A stretch of DNA of 64,000 nucleotides from Liolophura sinensis. Lineage: Eukaryota; Mollusca; Polyplacophora; Chitonida; Chitonidae. The stretch covers positions 40,223,385 to 40,287,384 of the forward strand of contig NC_088295.1 of assembly GCF_032854445.1 (NCBI RefSeq), read 5' to 3'. A model generated the notes under the pieces. It saw nothing but the letters and a program-made list of their open reading frames with translations. It did no database searches and was not told the DNA's origin. The translations under genes and the position numbers were made by a program. This document shows positions 1 to 12,900 of this stretch, piece after piece. Position 1 is the first letter of the stretch. Each line of letters begins with the position of its first letter.

Positions 1-949
1 GCAAGGTGCAGCAGCTCCCTCCGTACCTGTGTCAGTGCTCACTGTCACATTTTCCTGACCATTTACTGAGGTCTCCATACTGAACTCTGCAGTTTCTAAC
101 GTAGTCATACCATTCTCCCTTTTCACTCCACTTTCTTTCTCTGCATCCAAACCTGTTGACGGCTTTTGCTGGAGGTATTCCGTGTTCACTTCATCTTGCA
201 TCTGTTTCATTTTAGCTCCCAATAAACTGTATATAGTCTGACACAAAGATCTGGCTTTAAAATACGGAGCTGTTGGGCTACATGGGGTCTTATCACTAGC
301 ATACTTCTCACCAACACTAGCATCTGCCCCTCCTGCTTCTGCTGCCCCAGAGCAAGCACTACATTTTATGGCACCATTTGTCATCTGGCCATTCTCCACC
401 ATCTGCTCACCATTCTCCACCATCTGCTCACCATTCTCAACTGGCTGCTCACCATTAACAACTGGTTCAGTTATGCTTTTATCCATACACTTGCATTCAA
501 CACATTTCCCAACAGATTCAGACACATTTTCAGAACGGGATTTAATCACATGATTATTAACGGGAGGAAAATTTTTATTTTTATCCTGTTTAATTTTTGT
601 ATTATTCTCCTGTCCCCCTTTCGGGGCTGAAAGCATCTGAGAAAGATAACGTGCACTTCTAAGCGAACTTTCCCTGTGGATTTCCCGCTTCAACGTTCGG
701 ATGAGCTCGTTGAGTTGTGTCCCAGCATCCTTGAAGAAGGATGTTTTCCATATTTTGTCAAAGTGTTTACAGATCTTGACTATGTCCTGAAATATGCTGG
801 CCACACCAAGCAGGCTGTCAGAGATCTCCATCTCCTGGTTAAGGGTGCCCAAGGTGTGGTCACATCGCTCCAGGACATCACGAGACCGAGTCAGCATCTT
901 GCTCAACTCTTCTAGCTTCTCCAGAGTCAGGGATATCTTCACATGGGTC
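1..949 (-). CDS. UBE2O: UBE2O exon 13 (coiled coil and variable linker, runs off the edge)
   Basis: One open frame from the acceptor ATTTCCAG (AG at 950-951) to the window edge, about 316 codons. It opens THVKISLTLEKLEELSKMLT, a heptad-rich segment fitting the UBE2O coiled coil, then a hydrophilic, weakly conserved linker with an internal 21-bp coding repeat (about 388-450) giving NGEQMVE units. Such long reading frames without stops in this AT-rich DNA support it being coding. The UBC domain should follow to the left. Confidence 0.85.
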
Positions 950-3900
950 CTGGAAATATTTAACATATGGCACTATCAGATTTTTGTTTTGTTTGCTTGG
1001 CACTAATTATTGTTTTCAACATTATTTAATGACATTACAATTCTGGTATCTCGTTTAAGCAGGCCAGTCCCAAGACTGATTTATTATGCTGCCTCACTGG
1101 AGTGCCAAGCAGAAGACACCAGACATGACACCACACTCCATCAAAGTCTACTGACACAGCATCACACAGCCCTTGGCATGTACACAACTATGTATGACAA
1201 GACTTAGACCAATCAGAGGATATACAAATATTTACCACCTAAAAAAGTCTTATTCAAGTCATGTAGACATGTTTGACAAATATGACTACAAAGGACCAGG
1301 ACAGTAGATATTTCTGCAAGCTAATGTACATCCTCACAGCCACACACTGAAATGCATACGTTCCAAGAATGAGTTTCACATTCAGTTAATTTGTCTAATG
1401 ACCTGCTGATTTTTATCCTCACAAAAAGACAAGGTCAACAAATAGCAAGAAAATAACTTTTCTGTTCGTTCATAGGAGGTCCATGTCATCAAAGAGAGTA
1501 GGCCCATGTCATCAAAGACAGGAGGCCTATGTCATCAAAGACAGGGGACCCATGTCATAAAAGTTACGAGGCCCTTGTCATAAAAGACGGGAGGCCCATG
1601 TTATACAAGACTGGGGGCCCATGTCCTAAAACATAGGAGGCCCGTGTCATAAAAGATAGGAGGCCCATGGCATAAAACATAGGAGGCCCATGCCATAAAA
1701 CATAGGAGGCCCATGTCATAAAACATAGAAGGCCCATGTCATAAAACATGGGAGGCCCATGTCATAAAAGACAGGAGGCCCATGTCATAAAACATAGGAG
1801 GCCCATGTCATAAAACATAGAAGGCCCATGTCATAAAACATGGGAGGCCCATGTCATAAAAGACAGGAGGCCCATGCCATAAAACATAGGAGGCCCATGT
1901 CATAAAACATAGAAGGCCCATGTCATAAAAGATAGGAGGCCCATGTCATCAAAGACAGCACGCCCATGTCATAAAAATAGGAGGCCCATGTCCTAAAAGA
2001 TAGGACACCCTTGTCCTAAAAGACAGGATGCCCTTGTCATAAAAGATAGTAGGCCCTTGTTATAAAAGATAGGCTATCACAAACTTGACTGACTTAAAGA
2101 CCCATTTATAGAGCTGCTGAGTTACACCTAATAACAAACATAAATTAACTACATTAAGGATGTCTTTGTCATGTAGGGTATGACAATTTTCAAGGATGTC
2201 CTCCATAGCTGTTATTCTTTATGATAGTGCTCACCTGGTCTTATCCTCCCTGGCCTGTATTTTCTTCAGATCCTCCGAGTTCACCTCATCCAGCACCTCC
2301 TCATCCTCGGTTTCCCAGCTCTGATCTGACTCAGAGCCACTGCCTGACTCAGAGTCACTTGTCCACTCAGAGTCACTTCCAAACTCAGACAGCTACACAG
2401 ACACAACGAAAGGTGGAAAAGTTTAGTGAGACACTATGCTTCTTGCTCAGTCACTGGTCATCCGGTTTACTGTCACAAGTCTACACAAGTTAAAATGTGA
2501 AAACAAATTATCTCACACAAAATGTTGTTTCTTTTTTTTTTAAACATTAAAGAACTTTCAGAGATACCCACTCAACAGCTTTCAATCAATAAAGACATTT
2601 CTTAATTTTCGTTAATAATAAACTGTTTTCGAACAATATTTCATTCACTAATAGCAACATGGGCAAAATCATGCAAAATGTCCCTGGGTAAACTTTCATG
2701 GTAGACCTCACCAGCCTATCACAGCTCTTATTTTATTTACGAGGCTGAAAATTTTATTCTTGTGAACTCGCTACTGGCTACTACTGATAATGCACATGTG
2801 ACTGTAATGCCACCAAAACATCCCAACACATGTATGTACAGTGAAGACAACAAAAACTTACGTCTCCACTGGCAATGTACAGTTCCTGGGGGTAGCAATG
2901 TGAGATAGATCCATCCGGCCATTTTACAGTTATTCTACCATCTGGATTGGACTCTAGGACCAGCCCAGCAGCCTCTAGGGGGCCTGTGGCAGCCTACACA
3001 ACACAAAGACATGACCAAGATTTAATATTATCCAAATACAGGTACACAACCAGCCTTTGAAAAGCCTTCTGACATTTGAAAATGTCAGTGTAAATCTGGA
3101 TGTAGAAAAGCTGCTGGTTGTGCCCTTATAAATTATTAAAAATAAAATATAGTGACACATTCAGTTTAAGAATCTTAGTACTAAATCCAGGGAAGAAAAT
3201 CTTTTCTATCAAACTAAGTTAAAACTGCTTCTACTAGACGACCCCCATTAGTATTTATTTATTTCATTGGTTTTTTACACCGAACCCCCATCAGTGAAAT
3301 AATTTCTTTTTGCCATTTTGGTCGCAGATTAAATACTCTGAAATCCTGATTTCCCTTAATCAGCATATCACTTGAAAATTGTCATCCCTGTAAATCTAAG
3401 CAAAATTACATAGAAATCTTAGATTAATACAAAAATATTAAACAATAATAAATAAATACACACATTTATAACTACTCATTGAAACATATGGTGTTAAGCT
3501 TAGATCTCAACCTAATGACTCATCCTTTTAGAATGTTAAGCCTTTGGCTTATCTGGCTGGATGATATGTGTGTATGACTAAACCATATGGTTGATCAGTG
3601 TTTTATTTATTTACTGATTGGGGTTTTTCATCATATTCAAGAATATTTCACTCATGCAACATTGGCCAGCATTATGATGGGAGGATATCAGGCAAAGCCT
3701 GAGGGTAAACCCACAACCATCCGCAGGTGGCTGGCAGACTTTCCCACATATGGCCAAAGAGGAAGCCAGCATGGAACTGACAGAGGGCACACTGGTGAGA
3801 GGCTCCTGGGTTATTGCGCCATGCTGGCACGCTAACCACCTCACCCTCCTGGTTGATGAGTAGGTTGGTTGACTGTACCTCAAAACCTCCCACCCTGATG

Positions 3901-6900
3901 ACAACATGACCAGGCCTGAACTTGTAGTATGGGTGGTCCTTGATGTCATAGACACTAACTTCACTGGCAGGCTTCACTTCAATAGGTCTGTAACAGGCAG
4001 TAAATGCATGGTTTAATACTTATCGGCATATCAGAGAAATAAATATTCATTTATTTATTTGATTGAAGTTTTACGCCGTACTCAAGGATATTTTACTTAT
4101 GCGACAGTGGCCAGCATTATGGTGGGAGGAAACCGGGGAGAAATAAATATGATAATATTAATAAAATTTATCAAAACAGAATAGCACAATAGCAGGCCCA
4201 AATGAAGACTGGTCAGCCTATGGTTACCTTCACTTGGGCCCAATTTGCCCAATGTCACATTGCATCCAGTGCAGCAATCAGTTGGTCTGTAGTGAATACT
4301 TACTTTCACAAACATTTTTTAAACTACAAACTTCATGATTAGACATTCTCAGTCAGTATTTCAGTCTTGAGATAATGTGAGGGCCTTTGCAAACTAACAT
4401 TGCTAATAGACGTGATTTTACAGTTGCTACCAATAGTGCAGGTGACTCGAGTAACCCAGCCATGCAAGATGTATATTCAATCTAGCAACTACAGTGTAGC
4501 CTTGCTATAAGACACCTTGATGTAGCGTGCAATCGGATATAACTCAACCCAAATCTTGTCCACCAAAAATCTGTGGTGTACTTTCATGTGAGAAGAGCTA
4601 AAACTGCAAACAAATAAAGATTTTTCACTAAGAAATATACGTAAATAACGCTACATCATTGGCTTTCTTTCCAACTGTCGCTGTGTGACCCATGTGTTAT
4701 TTGATATTTTTAGGCTTAAGCTTTTGCATATGATGTGAAAAGAAATGGATTTTTCTATGAATAATGGAAGAGGTTGTAGCTGGTTACATTTTCTTTGCGA
4801 GTGAGTTTGATTCCAAATGCGCGTACGAGGTTGTTAATGCAGCATTACTTCCGCGTGTGTCTGGCTTCGCCAGCAATACAGAACACATTTTCCCTCACTG
4901 TGACAGGCGTACCTCATAAAGGGATTAATGTTTGTATATTTTTAGTAAATGCTGATAACTTTAATCAGATTATTGAATGGCGATAATGGCGATCCCAAGG
5001 TCATTTCATTATAGCATGAGGTATCCTATAACCCACTCAGGAACCTGTTCCCAAAGCAGCACTCTGCAGCGAGGCTGCACTGTACTGTAAAATCCTGTCT
5101 TTTACTTGTGTTACGAGATCTCACACCTGCGTGAAGTCGTGAAGCTACTGAAATACAGATTGAGCTTATCCAGGAGACTTACTCTGTGGCTTTGCCCACT
5201 TCATAGGCCTTCATGTGCTTGAGAAGGCAGGTGCGCTCTGCATGGTCACACTTCACCACAACCCCATACTCAGTACTGTCACCAGTATCTGCACAGGTAA
5301 AACAACAAACAACACTAATGGTTGGCGCTTCCACTGAAAAGAGACTCAACACTTATCAGCTGTGAAAATACATAACACAACAGATCTGCTTTGAGTAAAA
5401 GGACTTTCAGAAGTGTCTGAAGACATCAGAGTAACATACCATATTTCTACTTCCCACCATGACACTGGTCGCCACCGCATTAGTGAAATATTCTTGAGTA
5501 CGGTGTAAAACACCAATCAAATAAATACATAAATAAAATATTTCTGCTCAGGGAGGCAGTCTAGACACATAATGGTCAAAAGCATGATATGAGGGGAATG
5601 GGCTATCCTCTACTACTTTTTTGTGTTGTTATTTACAGCCACACTGCCAGATTCAAGGATTATTCATTTATACAATGCCAGTCAGTTTGCTAGGTGGATG
5701 AAATGAGAGTGCCTGAGAAAAACACTGACCTCTGCCAAGTTACTGACAAACTTCCTCGCAAATGACATACAGATGTCAACACCATACTGCTGGAAGACAA
5801 ATGTTATTCAACGAATGACAGGCCACCCAAATAGACCCCCTGCTTACTGTCATCAAGGCCAATTGAATAATGACAGTTGGGAAATCCACAAATTCCCTGT
5901 CCAAGGTCACAGCGACTGAAAGACAAGCGTCTTCATCACTCGGCCATGACTCCTTAATCCCTAAACAACAACAACATTCTGCAAAATCTTAGAGTAAAGG
6001 CATTGCGGTCTTGGTTACTTTCTGTAATAAACCTGTCATGCAAAACATACACAGTGTGTATTTTAATTCCTCTACCTTTATTGTTTAAAACATAGTCCCC
6101 AGGAAAGAATTCCAGTTCATCCAGGTGATGGATAGGGTACAAGTCAACAGAGGGCACATTCTTCTCCACAGTACCATCCTAATCAAAAGAAAGCAAAATA
6201 GTTAAGTTTATTTATTTGACTGGAATTTTACGCCATACTCAAGAATATTTCACATATACTACAACGACCAGCATTATGGTGGCAGGAAACCAGGCAAAGC
6301 CCGGTGGAAACCCACCATCATCTGTAGCTTGCCGTCAGACCTTCCCACATACGCAAAATAGTTAAGGATGCTGCAAACTGTATACAGGGTCTTATAATAC
6401 CCATGATAGCCTGTGACTGTTTTGTATCAGGATTGGCTTAAGCTGAGAGCAAAAACCAGAAAACAGTCATCTTTAAACTTTGTATTAGAAATGGATATAT
6501 CACACAGATAAACTATATACAATTTTTTATAAAACCACTACTGGTTGGCATTTCAGCAAGCCCAAAAATTATGCTTTTTGATCAATGAAAGTTTTTTTTT
6601 TTTTTTTTTTTGGCATACACAACAAATTTTTTAATCAACAGATATCAGAAATCAAAATAAAGTCATTACTTTTTCATATAAAATGTGTTCAGCAGCTGCT
6701 TCTTGGTATAGGTTAAACGTACATAAATAAACAACATTGTTTCAAAATATAGCAAATCAACAAGGAAATTGTTACCATAGAAAACATACCTGCCACATTA
6801 TGGTAGCCACAGAATATGTATAGCAGACATCTACTGTGACTTTATCTCCCACATTAGCTGAAATTTCAGGAAAAGGTATATCTTTCTGCGCACGCAGAAC

Positions 6901-9900
6901 CTTAGCCTTCCTTCTGAAATTGGCTGTGACTGCACCTCCTTTCCTTCGCTGATTTTTCCGTTTCCGTGTGTTTGACAAAGAACCCGACGAGTGATCTGAA
7001 TCATCTGTGGAACTTGATTCAGAAGTGTACTCCTCAGCATCTCCACAACCTAGGTCTGTTTCTGCATTACCTTGGTTTTTGTCATCTGAGCATGGACTGG
7101 CTGCCTCAGTCTTCACATGTTTGTGGAACTCCTCAAGGTTACACGCACTTGATGTGTGTACAGGAGAAAAATTCTTGGATGATTTGTCGTCATATCCCTC
7201 CGCAGCTGATGCGACATTTGTTTCTGTTGTGTTATTCATTCTAGTACTTTTTGATGATGAAGTATCCTCTTGATGCTGCGAAGGAGGGACATAGTTTGTC
7301 TGTTCTAAGAGATGCTTGAGGTGTAATGGGGGAAACCAACAGGGGGCTTTGGTCTCCAGCACATCTGTGGGCTTTATAACATAATAACAACGATCTCCAA
7401 GCTGTACGCTACAGGCAAAAGATTCCAGGGGCTGAAGCCTGAAGAAAATATCACAAAACATATCCAATTAACTCACATCCTAAAGTCACTTGACAAGAGA
7501 GCAGAAGGAAAGTTCACATAAACCCAGAGGCTGTTTTTCAAAAGGGATGGTCCTAGATGTACATTTTTCACCTTTTTTCACTGAAAAGATCGAGTTCTTG
7601 TCCAGAACTAGGTCGCTGTTAGGTCTTAGAAATTATGGCCAGTGCAAAGATTAAAGACATGCTTTGAGAAACTGACGTAGTAAAAAAAAAATCAGTCTGC
7701 TGTAAAGACAATTTTGAGAAACAGCCCCCTGATCAGATAAAACAGACAATGTCTGCCATCTGCAGTATCTAAGAAATTTTCTGGGTAATATGATCTGTAG
7801 CAACAATGAAATTTTCAGTTTTAAAATTTATCAAGCAATAAGGGCTGATATGCCAAGCACTTGTCTGGTCAAAGACAATTAAGCTGATCCCTTTATTTGT
7901 TTATCTGATTGGTGCTTTACGTCGTACTCAGGAATGCTTCACTTCTATGACAGCGGCCAGCATTACGGTGGTTACATTGGCAGACCTGGCAGATCATTCA
8001 ACGTACGGCCAGAGAGGAAGTCAGCAGGAGCTAGACATGAACTCACATAAACTGCATTGTTGAGAGGCTCCTGGGTCATTGTACTGCATTAGCATGCTAA
8101 CCACTAGCCTACAGGGGGCCTCACAAGCTGGTCATGTTGCTGTCTGTCACTGTGTCTGACATTAGTTTTTTATGAAGCGTGAGGAATTTCCCAGTCTATG
8201 GAAGCCCTGATCATCCATACATGTATCTTCATATTATGGTCACTTTCTGCATGAATTGTATTTACCTAGTGATGTTTTCTCCTGTTACTGTTTCATCAGG
8301 GGGTCAAACTTCTCTTTGGGTCTCAAACTTACTGAAGCCCTTACACATCCAATGAACCTTCACGCTTGACACAGATACCTATTATGAAGAAAATGTACTA
8401 ATATACATGTAGTTGATATAAATACCCGTAAACAGCATAAATTTTCTTCTACTTACAAGTAATTACATGTGCATATCATGTGAAAGTATACTTTCTGAGC
8501 ACGTTAGTATGTAAATCTGCTACAAAAGACAAAATGTGACTGCACTCTGCAGTAAATGTTTCTTCAATATGCCACTATTAAGAGCTGATTTATTTATCTG
8601 ATTGGATCCAATTTAATGTTGTAGTCAGGAACTTTTAACTTCCATGACAGTTGTAAGGTTGGAAAATAATGAATTAAAAGAAAGCATTGTTGTCCAATTG
8701 TGGCTTACCTTTTCAACATACACTGTAACCATCTGTTGGGGTTTCTTCATGCAACATCGGAAGTTGAAACGATTCGTCGACTGAAGCCACTTGGCAAAAG
8801 CCAGCTCATGCATTCTACCTTTTAGAACTTGTCCTGGGTAGTAAACACAGTATTCTGATGGCTGAAGAAGAAATGAAAAAATTGTTTCACCCTTTTTGGA
8901 TATGAGTAGATCTTAAAAAAAAGCATATTTGTTGAAGACATACATATGGAAATATGAGAGGAAAAAACAGATAACCTTTTTTCTTTTCATTCCATTCACA
9001 GACCAATGATGGTTTTGACAGAATTTCTAAAATAGTAACACCCATTACCTCACCCCCTCCTCCCAACTCAACAACGAAAACACTTCTCCAAATGGTAACA
9101 TAATAAAAATCCTAGTTATATGATGTGTGAGCTTGGATAGTAAATATACATATACCTGGGAAAGTTAAATATTAAAAAACTATATTGAAATAATTGGCCA
9201 TTTTATAATCAGACTACATTTATCTGAATTAATCCAAAAACATTCATGACTTTGTGGTGTGGCTTCTCAGAATTTCCCATAGCTGGGGTCTGTCCAAATG
9301 GCTCCCCATGGCCACTGGAGGAGGTAGTGGACACTGATGTGACATTTCATAGGCCACTGGAGGAGACCAATGGCACCACTGCTGCCACCAAGTCTGGCGG
9401 TGGTGGAGTCTTGTTGCTTAACTCAAGTGACTTCCAAAACATTGGGACGTCACACTGTGTCCTCTGGTGGCCAATGAATCTGCCACCAGTGGTGGTCAGA
9501 TTGACTACTGGAACACACCTAATCCAACAATATGGCCTGTTAGGAACTGTTATTATTATGTATAGGAATTAACGGAGGTTGAAATAACATGGATAGTCTT
9601 ACCTTGCGCTTGTCAACTGCATCAACAAATGTGTATAACTGCGCCTCAGGAACTTCACACCTGAGTAATGAACCACCGTCAATCAGACATTACACAGTGA
9701 GCCCAGCCATTGTGGTTAGTCAGAGCAAAGTTTATCACAGTCATAAAAATCAATAATAATATCGCCCAGCTATTTAAACAGACAACACAGCTTTTGGCAT
9801 AGTGTATAACTAACCTATCCAGAATACCACTGACTAACATAATGTGAAGATGCTTGTCAGGTCCCTTGGTCTGCAGTGGTTTCACCCAGGCTGGCTCTGA

Positions 9901-12900
9901 CCAATTTGCTAAGATCATAAACCCAAAGTCCATACAAGTGAAATACCTTTTTGGGTAGGAATATTTGTTTAGTATTTGACTGATGAAGTTTTAAGCCGTA
10001 CTCAAGAAAATTTCACACGTACTACGGTGGCCAACATAAACATTATGTTGGTAAGAATGAAAAAATCTGTCCAACAAAAAACATATAACTAAAATGAACA
10101 CTAACCTAGCACCATCTGGGAATCTGAGGGTGAGATTTCTGTCAATGGAGTCCACTTTGCCCACCCACGAGTCCATGGTGACATCTCCTGGATCTGTCTC
10201 AACCATCTGAAGTTATACATTTATAAACTGATTATATATGTTATTTGCTGACAGTTGACAGTTGTATTGGCCAAGTGCAAAAGTGGATCATCATTTGTTT
10301 ATTTATTTGATGGGATTATTTGATTCGGATGGATTTTATAATTTGGATTGATATTTGATTTAATTTAACAATGCTTTTAGCATTATTTTGGTCACAGCAT
10401 GACTGTGTTTCTTTCAGAGAGGCCACACCCAATGTTGATATCTTTATAGTGCTGAGCCAGTTAAACATGCCTAAGACACCAGACATGACACAACACCAAA
10501 ACTCATTATATTGACACTGGGCCGAGAAGTACTTGGTCTCTTCACCTTATGCTTAGAACTAATAAAGAATGATAAGGCAAAGATTACTGATCTTCAAGTC
10601 TTAGAATGATTTGAGTCAGGAATGAACCCCGGATCCACTGTTCATAAGGAGAGATGCAATGTGGGAAGCATGATGTCACAAATGAGGACAGCAGACAATA
10701 ATACTAAGAGTTCACGCACAGCATGGATGGATGGATGGATGTACTCGAGTAACTGTATTGAACCACATTACCAAGGCAACGTGAGAAAAAATTCTTAATT
10801 CAGAACATATTTATGTCTCAATCACTTCTAAAGTTGTACAACAGTTACAAAATGAAAATCCTTAAATGAACACATGTAAGAAATGATCATTTATCTTATT
10901 CATCAGCTTTTGCCATAATACAAATATATGCCCTTGTATGACAATTAAAATAAGCTACATTTATGACAACTGGTAGTTGCCAAACATTATAACACTTACC
11001 AAATACATGCCAGTGAAAACCTAACTGATCCACACAAACAATATATATCAGCATGTTTTGGGAGAACAGTAAATACTGAGATCACCTAAGACTCTTACCT
11101 GCAGAGGCATCACATCTTTGGTACTGACATCATAAATGTATTTATCCACACCTAGGACCCTGAGATGACTCTGACCCTGTAAGTCCACAACGTAGCCTCG
11201 CTGGCTGTCCTTCCCCTCAATTAGCCGTCTTACCACATCTCCAGGCATCAGGGAGCGATCTGCCAGGCAAAGCTGGAAAACACATAGCATACACATGTTC
11301 ATAAACATAGCATACACATCTACACATGTTCATACACATAGCATACACATGTACATATACTATCTGGGTCTCACAATGTTACACAACTTGGTAGAATACT
11401 TAAACTGTTGTTATTTCAAAGTATTCGCAGAAATTAACCTTGTTATAAAACACAGAATGAGTCTATTTTCACAGTTTTAAAATACACTGAAAATGTCTGC
11501 TTCCGCCAATTCAGTGTTCTGATGTAGAGACAGAGCATCTGAAATCACCAGATGAGGAACTGATAACCAACTGCTAATTTTATGGTCTTTGCAGTTACAG
11601 TAAATGACCTGAAAATTTGACCGTAACTTAAAGTTGCACATTTTGTCAGACCCTGCGAATGTTTGAGGTTTACTTGCAAGGTAAGATTATATCATACTGG
11701 GGAAAAAATGCAAGCTTCAGCTTATATTTTAGGACGTTTAGATACTTTTCCATAACTTGACCAAAGGTTGAATGCTGTTCTCCCACAATGAGGCAGACAC
11801 CAGTGAAATGAGATTTACATGTTCTTCAGAGATTTCCTTTGTCGAAAAGGTTAACTTACACCATACTGCAGTTACATAACACTACAGGTGAAGTTCGAAG
11901 CAAACACAAACAATGGTCAATAAATTAATTTCTCAAGCTTTTTGCATATGCAATTTATACTCCACTTTCATTTGATTTTGAAACTTCAGGGCTTAATGAA
12001 AAGAACAATTTTATCAGTCTACACAGACTATTACCTTCAGCATATGCTTAAATTAACAACTGGCCGTGGGTTTCCCCCAGGCTCTGCCCGGCTTCCTCCC
12101 ACCATAATGCTGGCCACTGTTGTACAAGTGAAATGTTCTTGAGAATGGCGTTAAATACCAATCATATAAATAAATAAACACTTTGCAATCATGCGAAAAG
12201 GTTGAAGAATTACAGTAACTGTCTAATAAGAGTGACTACCAGACTCATATAACATAATGCTGACAAGCCTTGCCTTTCTATACCTCCAATTATCAGATTA
12301 CAGTACCTGCTAGCCTAGAAGAAAATGTTTACGTCAGCTGGTTATCAACCAAACATACCGAACACAATAAAAAGAAGACAAAGCTCAAAATGTTATCTAA
12401 ATTCAGCTTAAAACTGCAAAATACTGTACTAACATAATCATTACTGTATACAGTAATATACACTGTAAACATATGTAGTGTTAATCAATATTCTTTAAGG
12501 CTACAAACACCTGCTAAGGACTGATGGAGCAATGAAAGCCATAATGAATGCATTAACACACAAGGCATGACCCATTTCAACCAACAGATGTTGCTTATCT
12601 TTGTCTAGCATCCTTTTGTGAGGGAGATTTTCCTCAGATTTTTCTTTACAATTTAATCTTGTATATTCATCTCATCAACCATTATTTAATCATGTAATAC
12701 ATCCAAAATTCTGTTGTCTAATATAGTTAAGTGCCTTATTTTTGATACTTCTACAGTAACAATAATCTTAAAACCTCTTTTGGATGTGTGCTCCTTATCA
12801 GGAGACCTGAAGCATAATTTTCAAAACTGGAGTCAACTGATCTCAGATAATATTCCAAGTCAACAGTGCAGTATCCAGGACACATTTATGTCTTCTGGTG

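Noticed and set aside
1564-1749. Repetitive open frame over the minisatellite
   Set aside because: Product of the tandem repeat inside an intron.
1474-2072. CRISPR-like array
   Set aside because: No unique spacers; the whole unit repeats. It is an intronic minisatellite in a eukaryotic gene.
3611-3977. Open frames extending UBE2O exon 10 into a longer protein
   Set aside because: The extension is SINE sequence read in frame; both neighbouring exons and human UBE2O support a splice at 3840-3845.
9246-9572. 108-codon plus-strand open frame in a UBE2O intron
   Set aside because: Composition is less AT-rich and partly repetitive (gccactggaggag twice), but no domain, and it lies antisense within UBE2O intron 4.
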